NCBI GenBank assembly: GCA_947652115.1
Contig: OX393566.1
Span: 13,436,651 to 13,500,650, forward strand
Direction of reading: 5' to 3'
DNA from: Blastomussa wellsi
Taxonomy: Eukaryota > Cnidaria > Anthozoa > Scleractinia > Plerogyridae
Length of the DNA stretch: 64,000 bases
Of this stretch, positions 32,313 through 43,974 are shown one piece after another. The notes beneath the pieces were generated by a model. It was not told where the DNA came from, made no database searches, and saw only the letters and a list, made by a program, of their open reading frames with translations. How positions within the stretch are numbered: position 1 is the first letter of the stretch; each line of letters begins with the position of its first letter. A program made the translations under genes and the position numbers.

Positions 32313-33477
32313 AAACTGGGAACGGGGAACCGGGAACCGGGAACCGGAGCCTGGGAACGAGTTTTCAGCGGTTTTCCACATAAAAATACAAAAATGGAGG
32401 ACGGGAAAACTTCTCAGCGAAAAAGGGAAGCACGGAAATAGCAAATCACACCTGAATGTTGGGCAATAAGGTAAAGAAAACAAGATTCGCAACGTGGTGC
32501 ATAAGTCAGGCAGTTTACGACAGAGAATCGCGATGAAACAGTCTTGTATTTATTTATTAGTATACACACAATGATGGATAGCGTCCACTTGGAATCGACT
32601 AACTTCCCTCCAGCAAAGGCAGGGTATTGCCGTTTGTATACGGCCCTCTTAGAAATCTGCAAACCAGCAATGGCTCTCTGACGCCAAACTCGAACTTGAT
32701 GTACATTTAACGATTTTTTTTTCAGTGAATAATTGTAAAGGATGAAAGGTAGCAACAAGACGTTATTATCTAAGATTTGTTGCCGAAGAATAAAATTTAT
32801 CCATCACCCGTGAAATGCAAAAGACCTTGGCTGTGAATCGTGAATAGATAAGAAATAAATCGTGAATGCCTAAAGTTGAGTTCGTAGCTGAATTTCACTG
32901 CATTGTGATCAGATTTTTTCAGTGACTTTAGTGAATTTTTCGTGATTCGTGAAATCAAAAATGTACTATCTTGACTTCGTGACAAGAGCCCTCAGACGTG
33001 GGGCAAAGTTAAAAGCCTTTACTCGGTTTGAGTCCCAGCTTTGAGTGCCTTTGCCGGTTTGCTGGATTGCCAAATCGGGCCGTATGCAAACGGTAATACC
33101 CAGCGTTTTAATACTGGAGGGAAGTTGCAAGTGGAAGGTCCATCATTGTGTGCATGCCAATAAATAAATAAACACAAGACTGAGATCTTTTATGGATGAC
33201 TCGATTAGTTTGACCGCGATTCTTTGTAGTATTAAAACAGTCCAGTTGGACTACGTAGGGTAATAAACTGCCTCAACGAGTAGGTATATGCCTCAAGTTG
33301 CGAATCTTCCTTGTTTTCTTTACCTTATTGTCCAACATTCAGGTGTGATTTGCTATTTCCGTGCTTCCCTTTTTCGCTGAGAACTTTTCTCGTCCGAAAT
33401 TTTGTATTTTTATGCGGAAAACCGCTGAAAACTCGTTCCCAGACTCCGGTTCCCCGTTCCCCGTTACCAGTTTTAGT
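32313..33477. repeat. Foldback element, 330-400-bp inverted arms
   Basis: The left arm (about 32313-32645) and right arm (about 33072-33477) are reverse complements with indels. The outer ends are GGGAACGGGGAACCGGGAAC against GTTCCCCGTTACCAG. Inner landmarks are GCAAATCACACCTGAATGTT and AACGGTAATACCC/GGGTATTGCCGTT. The loop is about 430 bases with no recognised gene. Confidence 0.85.
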
Positions 33478-34480
33478 AACATCTTTTGACTTTTTATGAT
33501 GTTTTATTTCGATAGTTAAGCAAAGCAAAGCCATTTTCGACAACTTAACTGCAAAAAGTTTTATTCTACAACTGTTAAAAATGATGTAAACAGTAAAGAG
33601 TTACGGCCGCAGAGAAAAAAAATATTTGTCGCCAGAGCACCTTCGTGATCGCTGGATCAAATTTGAAAAACAAACGATACAACGGACTTTACATCATGTG
33701 CGTTTCACATGCGTCTTGGCGTGAGTCGTGACGTAAGTCTTTTAAATGAATGTTTCTTTATTCAACTTTTATAAGATATATTTTGCCACAGGGAGAAGAA
33801 TGTTCCCAAGAAAAGCGGAGTATTTATCTCGTAACGATCGTCCGGAAATAGGGCAACCTGTCCGGAAATAGGGCTTCCAATTCGACGAACTATTTCCAAA
33901 ATTACGAAGGATCCAAGGAGTTTCAGGCGATGAAACTTTACGACCTACTTACTAGACGTGGAAGCTAACTTGAGGTAAGATATTACGGTTTATGCAAAAA
34001 GTGTCCGGAAATAGGGCAACATATTGTATATTTATTTAAGAAAGGGAGAAAAGGCGAGAAAAACAAAAGAAAAAAACATTGACTCGAACTTGACTCGTGA
34101 CTCGAATTTGACTCGGGCTCGAACTTGACTTGTGCTACGACTAAACTAATTAAAACGTAGAAGACAAACAACACATTTAAAAACATAGGCACGCAATGCG
34201 TGCGAGAGTTATTTTTTTCAGTTTTGGGTATTTTTTTTTTGGTCAGCAAAACTAGCCCGTCCAAAACGAACGCTCAATGATCAATTTAGTGTTGGGCCTT
34301 TTGCTGACGACGTGTGCATTTTAAGTAAATGAACGCAACGCAAAATACGTTTGACTAGCGAATTCATTCACGACGAAACTTTCCTGTCGACCATGAATAA
34401 TATATCCGTAAAAACTGCAGTAATCAGTTTAATCAATCACTTTACTGCGCATGTCATTCCATTTTTATAAAAGAATTTGA
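33478..34480. other. Intergenic, no gene recognised
   Basis: The phrase TCCGGAAATAGGGC occurs three times (33841, 33861, 34003) and TTGACTCG-like words recur near 34080-34130. No gene or terminus identified. Confidence 0.35.
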
Positions 34481-34550
34481 CAATCTCGTCCACAGAGCCC
34501 GCTTTTCTTTTGGTCACCATCAAGAAAAGCGGGCTCTGGGGACGAGATTG
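34481..34550. repeat. 70-bp palindromic MITE, CTCGTCCCCAGAG family
   Basis: CAATCTCGTCCACAGAGCCC is mirrored by GGGCTCTGGGGACGAGATTG with a short loop. The arms of ~29 bases differ at about one position. Family members are at 2328, 30345 and 42048. Confidence 0.85.
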
Positions 34551-35247
34551 ACAATTTGACTGGTTTCTTGATGCAACCCCAAACCTGATTGGATTGATGT
34601 ACGTCACTAATGCGTGGTTCAATTTTCCCTGTAACCATCCCCCCCCCCGGGCATTTGCCATATTTTAACTATTTTGCGGTGTATTCCCCACCCCCGGGCA
34701 CACAGAAAAAGGCAATTCCCCATCCCCAGGAGTCCTCGTCGACCACAAGTACGTCATTTTGTGTACAAATTCGAGATAAAAATACTGATTTCTGTAAAAA
34801 TAGCAAAAGAAGTACATGAAGAAGTTTTTTTCAAGAACTACACTTTTCTGAAAGCGACCGCAAAGTCCCTGGTATCTCGCGACTTGGCCACTTGTTATCG
34901 CGACGTCGTCCTTAATAAAGGTATAACGGCCGACTTTCAATTGTTGCACGTCTACTCATGAATTTGAACGCTTTTCTAGACTGTATATATATCATAAATA
35001 ACTGAGACTACATATATAGCATACGAAATCACGAAGACTACATTTATTTGTATAAAGAAAACTGAAGGAGAAATCTAACCCGTACGTCTCGCCACTTCCT
35101 CGAAAGAATAGGAAAGGAGCCACAAATCTTTAGAAAATATCAATGCTTTTAAACTCTCTTCTTTGACACTACTCATTGATACACGGCATTACAATGTTTT
35201 GAAGACATACCCACCTACCGCTTGTTGTGACTAAATGCCAATTCTAA

Positions 35248-35289
35248 TTAACCCTTTACTGCCCAAGGGGTCTCCCTTTGGCGAGTAAC

Positions 35290-35324
<35 letters not shown>

Positions 35325-35348
35325 CACTCTTGGGCAGGAAAGGGTTAA
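35248..35348. mobile_element. TTAA-flanked MITE (piggyBac-type ends)
   Basis: TTAA at 35248-35251 and 35345-35348 borders inverted ends CCCTTTACTGCCCAAG and CTTGGGCAGGAAAGGG. Copy 1 of the host repeat (about 14826-14836) has no insert at the same point. TTAA targets with such ends fit piggyBac-mobilised elements; the family assignment is inference. Confidence 0.8.
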
Positions 35349-35740
35349 CAGAGCTATTTCTACCTGAAAATGAAAAACTCTTGAGACTCCAGGACAGTGC
35401 AGAATGCGACACCAAACGTGATTCCTAGCCTTTTCTTGACAGCGGTAACACGATACTTTTGTTTATTTGTAATATGATACTTTTGTTTTTCTTCGAAATG
35501 TTGAAACATGATACTTTGTTTTTCCGCATCGCTGATTATCAACACAAAGCGTCATATTTTGTGATTTATTAAACACGCACCAAAGTATTTTATCGAAAGA
35601 CAATAAACGGATCAAATGGAAAAAATATATCTTTCGAAAGGGTTTTTTAAACGTTGTACAGTTAGTACATTGTTTTCTGGTTGTTACGAAATTTGTGCCG
35701 AAAATACTGGTGAAAGATTTTGCATATCTAATTACGAACG

Positions 35741-35745
35741 AATAG

Positions 35746-35790
<45 letters not shown>

Positions 35791-35974
35791 GTATAACAAT
35801 ATAATTTGGTTTTATCAACTGGGTTGATAATGTCAATTGGCCACCGCAAGAGATTTAAGTGCTGACGTTTCGAGCGTCAGGGCGACGAAGGGCTAACGCT
35901 CGAAACGTCAGCACTTGAATCTCTTTACGGTGGCCAATTGACATTATCAACCCAGTTGATAAAACCAAATTATA
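35741..35974. mobile_element. Penelope tail inverted dimer with 12-bp target duplication
   Basis: TAATTACGAACG stands at 35729-35740 and 35975-35986. Between them are two Penelope tails head to head. The left, minus-strand one is the long form ending at ...AGAAACTTACCCCC. The right, plus-strand one is the short form ending at GATAAAACCAAATTA. They meet at the hammerhead-like core near 35880. Copy 1 of the host repeat shows the empty site near 14431-14445. Confidence 0.88.
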
Positions 35975-36659
35975 TAATTACGAACGGTTCGTGAAATATT
36001 TACCAGAGCTGGTGCGTCTGCAATGAAAGCTGTTTCTCCGGAATTACTGTACCCTGCGTTCTTGAGTATGTGGCCTCCCTAACTTCAAATTCTTAAATGC
36101 CGTATGACATCTACTATGTCCTGAAGCAAAGTCTCTGATCATGTCTGATCTCTCAGCTCTACTGATTTCAAACAACTCATCTCCGAGAAATAGGAAGCTG
36201 CGTACATCCGCAACTTCAAATTTAACCAAAATGAGAGCTATCGTTACTTCAGCCAGAAACATTTTAAAATTTAACATGGCTCTTATTCACAACTAACCGC
36301 AATCGAAAAACAAGCCCTCAACCCAAAGACTGCTCGCAGCATGTATAACTTCACATCCTTGTACCTTCTTCACCACCATGAAAATTTCCTTACAGTTTTC
36401 CGCTTAAAACCCAAACACAACATTCTACGCCAGAGTTACATAAACACAGAGTGCTGGAAATAGAGACATCATGCCAATACCGCCCAATAAGGCCAAGTTT
36501 ATACGAAAATAAAGATGGCCGTTCCTTGAATCCGAAACAAATATTGATACAAAATTGAACGATACATACAAGCGGCAATTTCATTGGTTATCGATCGATA
36601 GTATCCTAATTCTGATTGCTGTGAAATACATCGCTCGTCCACCCATCCATCCACCCACT

Positions 36660-38915
36660 GAATAGCGACATACGTCGTTACGCCGACAAAGAGTTATTTT
36701 TTTGAAAAAAAAAAAAACTCAAAAATAATGGAGAAATGAAAAATAGCACCCCGACCCCGGCCCAGACCCCGGCCCCGAGTCGGCGTTTTACCTTCACCCT
36801 TTGTCGAGAGAGTATTCTTGTATTCTACCCGTTAGCTATCAATAAACGAGATGCCTATTCCTGATTCTTGTCTGCGTTTTGATGATGTCTAGTGTGAAAA
36901 TGATTTGTTCTCGATTCACTGCAGAGTGATTAGAGAACAAAAGATTTTGTTTCATTCAAAAAGCAATGTTTCATTGAGATGATAAACAAGAACGAATTTT
37001 ATTATCGAATAGTCACGGAATACTAAGTTCTATTCTGTTGACGCCATCGCTTGTAAAAAATTAAAATTATATTTATATACAATGATATTGACTTATCTCG
37101 GAGGCGTTCAGTTTCAAGAAAACGTATTGAAGGTAAACGGCTTTGTTTGAGCGAGAGTTTCCCGCACTGGTGAAAACGAAAACGCCGCAGAATCTAGTTA
37201 AATTTATTTGCGGTTTCTGAAGGCGCCACGGAGTTAGGCTCGATTACCAGCCTCTGTTCGGGAATTGGAGCCCGCACTCCTCCTCGAACTCGGGGAGGAA
37301 CGAAGACCGGACTCGAGAGAGCGGCGTAAATCGAGCCTACCACGGAGTTTGCAGCAATATTTGGGAAGCTCCTTCGCTTCAAACTCGAAAAAAATGTTGT
37401 CCAAACATCGATGCTTTCACTCTTCTTTTTCAGTGAACTACCCATCATTGCCAAAGATTAAACCCTAGCAGAGACTTCAGTGGCAACTTAAGTTCTGGAG
37501 GCGCCAGGCAGTGTGCAACAATACCTTCAAATTTAAAAAAGTTTACCGTAAAGCCACAAAGTCGGCGGAAAGCTAGAGCTAACATTGAACGTTTTGGGCT
37601 CTTCTTCGTGTTCATTAAAGGGAAAAATAGACAAACCGCTGGAGATTAGTAATACATTTCTTCTCTTTATTTGAACCTTGACAAGCACATTACATTACAG
37701 CTGCCGTTTCAAAACTGCAAAAAACTCTCTTTACACAATCTCTGGTTATTCGACGCAAAATACACGCAATCACTGACACAATATTAACCTTGAAAAATCA
37801 AAATGTTTCCCCTCCCCGACTAAAATCAGAGTGTATTAAAACGAATGCGCCTTACACGTTGTGTTCTGCAGCAAGGAAGAGAACAAGACGTTCTTGTGTG
37901 ATTCCGTATTTCCATACATTATCTTCCATCTTGTAGTGTGTAGTAACGCAAATTAATCTTCTGCGCATGCGTTTGGAGCAAATCGCTTTTTTCTAGGAAC
38001 TGTATAAAGGATAGTACCACAAGGAGGGTATGATGTTTTCTGAAACATATATATATATACCTTGTGATATTCAATAAGTAGTAGCGCAGATGTCCGCATT
38101 TTACATGGTGCAGTGCACACAGGTTCCTATCAACCCTCCACCCCCTCCGCAAGACTAATTAATTAATTGATATTAAATATCAATTAATTAAACAAACATT
38201 AACGTTCACACATCAGTTTCTTAGTGCCTTAGTGCCTTAGGGTGCATTGAGGGTTATTTACGGCCAGCACGTGCGAGGTATGCAGATGTTCGAAAATTGC
38301 AAGTGCTTTTTTTTCAAACTCCAGTCACTAGAAATTAACAATTTTTTTCATGCCTTCAGACCGGGGCAAAACAATAAACAACTGACAGAGGTAGTCAGCA
38401 ATGTGCCTCCAATTTAAGTAGAACATTATTATCAAATTTACTTCAGCGGTATTGCATATTGCGTATGCCAGGTATGGTGTTAGCATTTAGCTAGCATTTA
38501 ATTTCATGATGAAGCACAGGTACTCATACCTTCCAAAACTGTGTTCAGCCAGGCGGAAAATCAAGTCCAAGTGGACTTCAATGAAACTTTGTCATGAACA
38601 GTGATTCGATTGAAAATTAATGTAAAGGATTGATGGAATTCGGCTCTGGGAGGAATATACTCTACATTGTTACCGTACCCAAATTCGCAATTAGCCAATC
38701 AGAAGACAACTCTACTGTCCTGATATCCTACGATATCAAGTCACTGACCTGACATCCCACAATATCATGGTCACTTTCAAGTAAAGTAATGTTACCGTAC
38801 GATAAACTGCAAAGAGGTTTTGCCAATAAACAAACAACTGGTAACTTAAGATTTAGCTGGTGTTTTGCGGTCGAAAAAAGGCGCCAAAAACGTTCCGGCC
38901 AAAACTAAACTGAAA
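36660..38915. other. Intergenic, no gene recognised
   Basis: AT-rich sequence. A short palindrome, AATTAATTGATATT and its complement, lies near 38157-38190. The ORFs at 37194-37468 (both strands) have no recognised domain. Confidence 0.4.
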
Positions 38916-38917
38916 CA

Positions 38918-39166
38918 ATGGAGTCGGAGTTACCAAATTTTTCGCTGAATTTGGATTTTGGAAATTTCGAAAATGAAACTCCAAACAAGCGGGTTAAAAA
39001 GATGTCAGAAGAGGAACTTGATAAAAGAGTTGAAGGCCAGAAAAGTATCAATACAAGCAGGTCAACACAATTTGCACTACGTACCTGGCAAACTCGGTAT
39101 AACGCCTGGCAGATTTCATTACCGCAACGCTGAATTTTGGGCTGAATTTGGTACGGTAAAAACCTA
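38918..39166 (+). CDS. N-terminal fragment of a Crypton/DUF3504-type (ZMYM/QRICH1-like) protein
   Basis: ATG 38918 opens ESELPNFSLNLDFGNFENET, an acidic leader. KRVKKMSEEELDKRVEGQKS then INTSRSTQFALRTWQTRYNAW follow. This matches the N-terminal (core-binding-like) segment of cnidarian proteins descended from Crypton tyrosine recombinases: an Asp/Glu-rich leader, then KSxNT...T.xAlxxW. The frame ends at 39133, and a neighbouring frame carries a plausible continuation to 39166 (GRFHYRNAEFWAEFGTV), so there is a frameshift or an exon end. The recombinase core is absent. The match is from memory of the family. Confidence 0.4.
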
Positions 39167-39325
39167 ATCGTACCTTTTTGGTACGCTTCGGCGGCATATC
39201 AGGCGAGTTTGGTCTCGCCATGGGTATTTTGGCTCGACTGCGTCTCGATAAAATACGAACGGCCATGGCTCGAGCAAACTCGCCTGATATGCCGCCGAAG
39301 CGAACCAAAAAGGTAGGATTAGGTA
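39162..39325. repeat. Palindrome with ~49-bp arms, each able to encode NSPDMPPKRTKK
   Basis: The arms at about 39162-39210 and 39277-39325 contain AACTCGCCTGATATGCCGCC and its complement, then ...GCGWACCAAAAAGGTASGATT. Read outward from the centre, both arms encode N-S-P-D-M-P-P-K-R-T-K-K and reach AAGGTA, a possible splice donor. Confidence 0.7.
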
Positions 39326-39329
39326 TAAG

Positions 39330-40500
39330 TATTGTCTGTATGAACAAGAACAACGGATTCCCGGTTCTTGTCCTAGTGTACCGATACAGAGCCAATATAA
39401 AAGACTAAACAATACACTACAGCTTATCAATGAATTCCCTTGTGCCCCGGTACACGAGGACAGAACCGAATTCCACTGTGAATATTTACTTCTTTCATAA
39501 ACTACATATACACAAACAAATATGTCAAATATGGGTGCTAAGTGCAACAAATGCCGAACTCGTTGATATATCTATGAATGGAATCACTCACAGCATGCGT
39601 AACAAACGATATATAGTATTTGTCCACTGTAGTGAGCCCCCTGCTGCTCAACGCCATAATAAACCGTGCACAGTAGTTTCATGGCGTGGTTTTACTTTAA
39701 CTTCGTTTCAACTGCAGTTCTTTTCATTCTCGTTTTGTACTTCCTCCCTTAACAACAAAAACCTGGCAGCTTAATAGCGCTGGTTCCGCAAATCTTTTTT
39801 TCTCCCGTACGTTCTTTAGGAAACGGAAATATTCAATGCAAGAGTGAAAACTGAAATATTTTTCGCGGCCCCATAATGGCAGAAGAGAATCTTCGAAACG
39901 TGATTTGCACGCAGTCAAAAAATCGCTTTCACTCACGCAGTGTCAACATAATAGAGATTACAACTTTGTGGTATGAGACTCTCTCAGAGTCCGCTGCTCG
40001 CAGTTTACATAAATTGCATGCAGTTTTCATCAATGAAGATCACTGAGGCTTAATTGAATTATCCGTTCAAAATCCAGTCGCAAGTAGGTTGTAAGTTTGA
40101 TATACACTGGGAAACATTCAATAGTAAGGTTGTCGCATGCATGAAAATTGCATCGTCAGCCCACTGTAAATAAGCTCCAAAAATTGTCTCCACAAGATAC
40201 AGTCAACCGTCAAACTAAGCTTAACAGTATGCTAACAAAGGTTGCTGATTTCGGAAACTTGGTTAACACTGAGTAGTTGGAGTGTGAACCACGTGTTCAC
40301 TTGAGTTTCGACCCTCCTGCCTTACTTCCGCTATTCTACATCTTCTGACTCACTCAGTTGAAGGGTTTGTGGTGCGCTGTAAATAAGTCAAGTATTGGAC
40401 TAACAAGCATTACTCACTTTTAATTTTCAAAATAGTTGCAAAACACTTATCAACAAAAACAAATAGCAATTTAAAACTGGATGGAAGATGCTGTTGAACT
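39330..40500. other. Upstream region of the FGF-like gene
   Basis: No gene recognised. ORFs such as 39430-39774 lack known domains. This interval would hold distal control sequence of the FGF-like gene, but no motif can be named with confidence. Confidence 0.35.
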
Positions 40501-40545
40501 GTGGGAGAATTCTAGAAGCCTGTATTGTTGAACCTGGAGAAAGAG

Positions 40546-40553
40546 TATATAAA
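40546..40553 (+). promoter_or_regulatory. TATA box of the FGF-like gene
   Basis: TATATAAA lies about 120 bases before the start codon. The transcription start would be near 40577, giving a ~90-base leader. Position and strand agree with the exon model. Confidence 0.65.
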
Positions 40554-40665
40554 CTAGAGCCTTCTAGCTCTGTAGCCAGCTCCCCAACAACTCTAACACC
40601 AGAACTCCCGTCAGCAAACACGCAGCTGGTCCATTCATTACTGCCTGGGATCTGCTGCTAACCAA

Positions 40666-40677
40666 ATGGCATCTCCG
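40666..40677 (+). CDS. FGF-like secreted ligand, exon 1 (start codon)
   Basis: ATG GCA TCT CCG, followed at once by a consensus GTAAGT donor (phase 0). The context ACCAAATGG fits eukaryotic initiation, and a TATA box lies 120 bases upstream. Joined to exon 2 it gives MASPLLISVLVLRSLLATTK, a convincing signal peptide. The full model encodes 211 residues. Confidence 0.75.
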
Positions 40678-41228
40678 GTAAGTACTGCACGGAGAGTTAG
40701 TGCCTCTCTCAAGCGTCTCGTTAGAAACAAAACAATTACGTAATCACACGCTATATGTGCATTCAATTTATCCAAGTTACACTGGGAAACGTTGATTTTT
40801 CAAGCAAAAAATTTCCTTAAGGGTATTCACAAGAAATCGTTCCTTTTAATTCAATACTAAACAGATTTGTTTCATGTCTGAGGCATAACTATTTTGTTAT
40901 GCCTTTATTACCTGGCTTCAGATATCTGAAATCATTTTTCCTCAAAGCATTAGTATTTGGCATGGTTGTTTATCTGTTTAAGGAGCAAACAAAAACTAAA
41001 AAGCTTCCGTTTTTATTAAAATGGCACAGCAAATGCACACCAGGAGATTTTTTTTTTTTATTTTTCGGCGCGCAAGCTGAATTAGACACATTTACTTTTG
41101 CCCTAAAGTTGAGTTATTTTAAAACGACGACGTCTAAGTTTAGATGATGAGCTAACTTTAGACATCAGAACAGCCGGCTGCAACAAGCAGAGTCAGAATG
41201 TTATTTCAATGCTCATTGTTATATTTTA

Positions 41229-41389
41229 ATGGACCAATTTCGATATTTTAAAATTCAGCCAAAAACAATAGACCTCAGCACGAGGCTCCGAGGTACAAAT
41301 GATAGAGTTTATGAGATTTATTCCCAGGAGCCTCGCAGTGATGTCTATTGTTTTAGGCTGAATATTAAAATATCGAAATTGGTCTATTG
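41229..41389. repeat. Palindromic MITE, GACCAATTTCGATATTTTA family, copy 1
   Basis: GGACCAATTTCGATATTTTA is mirrored by TAAAATATCGAAATTGGTC. Inner words are ACAATAGACCTCA and TGATGTCTATTGTTT. It sits in intron 1 of the FGF-like gene; a sister copy is at 42231. Confidence 0.85.
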
Positions 41390-42230
41390 TAAATGTAAAA
41401 CTAAAATAAAAAACAATTTGCATTGCCCCCTACACATGTTACAGCCTTCTCTTTGGTAAACTGGTTATCAGCGCGTTTGTAATGACGTGGCTCGCCTTCG
41501 CCAGAAGCTTATCACCCTGAATGGGTCATAAGCTTTTGCCTTCGCTTAATATGATTGCTTTGTAAAAGGTTTCGCTGTTTATGTACTTCACATGCTTAAA
41601 ATTGAAGAACAAAGGAACGTGCTGAATAACACTGAAAACAATGAAACAGTAGCTTCTTTCATTCTTGTGATTTGAAACGGACCACATACTGACAATATCT
41701 GCGAAAACGAAGAGACCATATTCGGTCATATTCATCTGCTAGGATCCCGATGTTTCTCGCACGATCAAGACTTTTCAGTGAACAACAAAAAAACAACCCT
41801 GTACAGTATTTTAGGCTTGGGAGACGTTGAATAACATCTGTGCGAAAGGTTTACTAACAGACCTTTGCTGAAAATGAAAACTTCGGTACAGTGTTTTATT
41901 ATTACACGACGTAGAGAGTCAGAGGGCCAATAAGTTAAACCAACCAATCCGATTATTCCACTGTGCGCTTCAATACCATGCCATCATCGGACTGATCGAG
42001 GAACCACCAGCGAGCGGCGCACCCTCCGAACCCAAGATAAATGTTATTCAATCTCGTCCCTAGAGTCCGCGTTACCCCGATCAAGGGGAACGTGGATTCT
42101 GGGAAAGAGATTGAATGTTACTAGGAATCGAAACGAAGATACTGCAAGCGACGGAGCGGGCATTGTCCTGAAGGCAAGCTTGCTTGGAAAGGTATTGTGA
42201 CCATGTGAAGATACTTTGGAGAATAGACCA

Positions 42231-42382
42231 ATTTCGATATTTTAAAGTTAAACCTAAAGCAATAGACATCACTTCGAGGCTGCGGGGAATAAATCCCACA
42301 AACTCTATAGCTAATACCCCGGAGCCTCGTGCTGAGGTCTATCGTTTCAGGCTGAATTTTAAATTATCGAAATTGGTCTATT
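42231..42382. repeat. Palindromic MITE, GACCAATTTCGATATTTTA family, copy 2
   Basis: Begins AATAGACCAATTTCGATATT and ends ATCGAAATTGGTCTATT. It has the same architecture as 41229-41389, 840 bases away in the same intron. The two copies differ enough to be separate insertions. Confidence 0.85.
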
Positions 42383-42574
42383 CTTGCCTTAAAATTTCCG
42401 CTGTATATGACTTAAAACGTTTTAGATAGATAAAAAAAAACGATTCTCTCATAATTGGAAAACAAACCGCCCAAGCGAATTAAGTCTGTTATAAATAACC
42501 TCGACTCTCCTGTTCAGCTGATTTAGATGAAACCCAATTTCAAATGAAAGGGACAATCACAAAACATGTCTACA

Positions 42575-42653
42575 CACATGAAGCGCGACCCACACATGAA
42601 CCGCCACCCACACATGAACCGCCACCCGCACATGAACCGCCACCCACACATGA
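42575..42653 (+). repeat. 18-bp tandem repeat
   Basis: Four to five copies of ACATGAACCGCCACCCAC lie just upstream of FGF exon 2. The first unit is diverged. Confidence 0.85.
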
Positions 42654-42687
42654 CTAAATTCATGGAGTACTGTTTGTTTTTGTTTAG

Positions 42688-42937
42688 CTTCTCATCTCAG
42701 TGTTAGTTCTTCGCTCGTTACTTGCGACAACCAAAGTCCCGTTTAATAGCACTGTGAAGCCATCAGCTGCACCAACAAACAAGACTGAAGCAACGAGTGT
42801 CAAAAAGCCTTGGTTGGATGCGCCAGCTTCAACATGGGTGGATATTCGTTTGGTAACTAGAAAAGGGATTCATTTGATCATGTTTGCAAATGGTACAGTA
42901 GCCGGGACTTGGAACACGTCTCTAACAATGATTTATG
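42688..42937 (+). CDS. FGF-like secreted ligand, exon 2
   Basis: Follows TTTTTGTTTAG and begins LLISVLVLRSLLATTK, the signal-peptide core. A short Thr/Pro/Lys linker with candidate N-glycosylation sites follows. The FGF beta-trefoil then begins: WVDIRLVTRKGIHLIMFANG and TVAGTWNTSL, matching the family pattern xxLYCRxGxxLxIxxDGxVxGT. Canonical Cys at strand 1 is absent. The exon ends ATTTATG with a GC donor (GCAAGT), phase 1; a GT donor in the right phase is not present nearby, and the next exon fits phase 1 exactly. FGFs are secreted and act through FGF receptor kinases in cnidarian development. Confidence 0.85.
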
Positions 42938-43609
42938 GCAAGTTCCGGCTTTGTTTGTGTCACACTATCTTTATCAAGACCGTTGCCTTAGCCAGAGATG
43001 GTTGGAGGTGGGAGGGAGAGGACCTCAGCTTTCGTTTACGACTATCAAACTACCTTTCTGGAACCTCTATTTTCATTGGTCCGCTGTAAGCACTACCTCT
43101 ATTGGTTATTTGTTGTTTCAGAACCAAATGTGATGCCTGTTCCGAGAGGTAGTGGGCGACCCCAGAATTTGGTGGTAAATGTATCTTTTTTATCGAACAG
43201 GGTTCGCTTATTCGAAGCACCATCAAATAAACTGAACTAATTAAAGACCTCAATTTTCAATTTTGACTATTTTTAAAGTCCACAAAACATCTGAAAACAT
43301 AAAAAAAACATTAGTGATTAAAAACTCTCACATTTTATCCTGAATAAGTGTAATGGACCTTCAAACATCCCGGCGTACGAGCTGTCCTCCATTCACCGAA
43401 TTCTTCAGTTTTTGCTGGGAGTCATCCATGACTAGAAACTCTTAATCAGAGAATGAATTATCTTACAGGCGGAATTCTATATTTCTGGGTAATAAACAAA
43501 ACATTTGTAAAGGGAACAAGCTTATTGCTATAAGTAACTGATTAAAATTCGGTATCCAAGGTGAGATTGTATTTGATTGCTGATTGAATAGTGTGTATTT
43601 CTCTTGCAG

Positions 43610-43713
43610 GGGTGTTTCGTATTCAGTCCCACGGACCGAGCGTTGTGAAGTTAAAAAGTTTGACAACAATGAAATACATCGCGATCAACAACTACGGCCA
43701 AATTTACTCCACG
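43610..43713 (+). CDS. FGF-like secreted ligand, exon 3
   Basis: Completes the Gly codon and encodes VFRIQSHGPSVVKLKSLTTM followed by KYIAINNYGQIYST. This is the middle of the trefoil; YIAINNYGQIYS matches the FGF signature YLAMNxxGxLYxS. It ends in phase 0 at GTAAGT. Confidence 0.88.
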
Positions 43714-43974
43714 GTAAGTCCGGTAAGGGTGCACCATTAAAAATTAAATCTGAAGGGGTGGGGAGGGGAGAACGAGGAATAAAAACAAAACACTTTAAGA
43801 AAAAATCCTGCATTGCACAGGAACCAGAAAAACCTGTACTCCTGCGGGTTGTGAAAAAGTATAACATACCTCTCCAGAAATTCCTACCCCCCCCCCCCCC
43901 CCCCTTACCTTCACATTTCTAATGATGCATCCCTAAGGCAGTCTATACGGAAGATATCTTATTTGCATCCACAG

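Larger units (their letters stand above)
35122..36655 (-). repeat. ~1.2-kb dispersed repeat, copy 2, with two insertions
   Basis: Reverse-complement copy of 13740-14965, enlarged by a 97-base TTAA-flanked MITE (35252-35348) and a 234-base Penelope inverted dimer (35741-35974), both absent from copy 1. The retained frame at 36044-36277 (-) starts MLNFKMFLAEVTIALILVKF. Confidence 0.82.
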
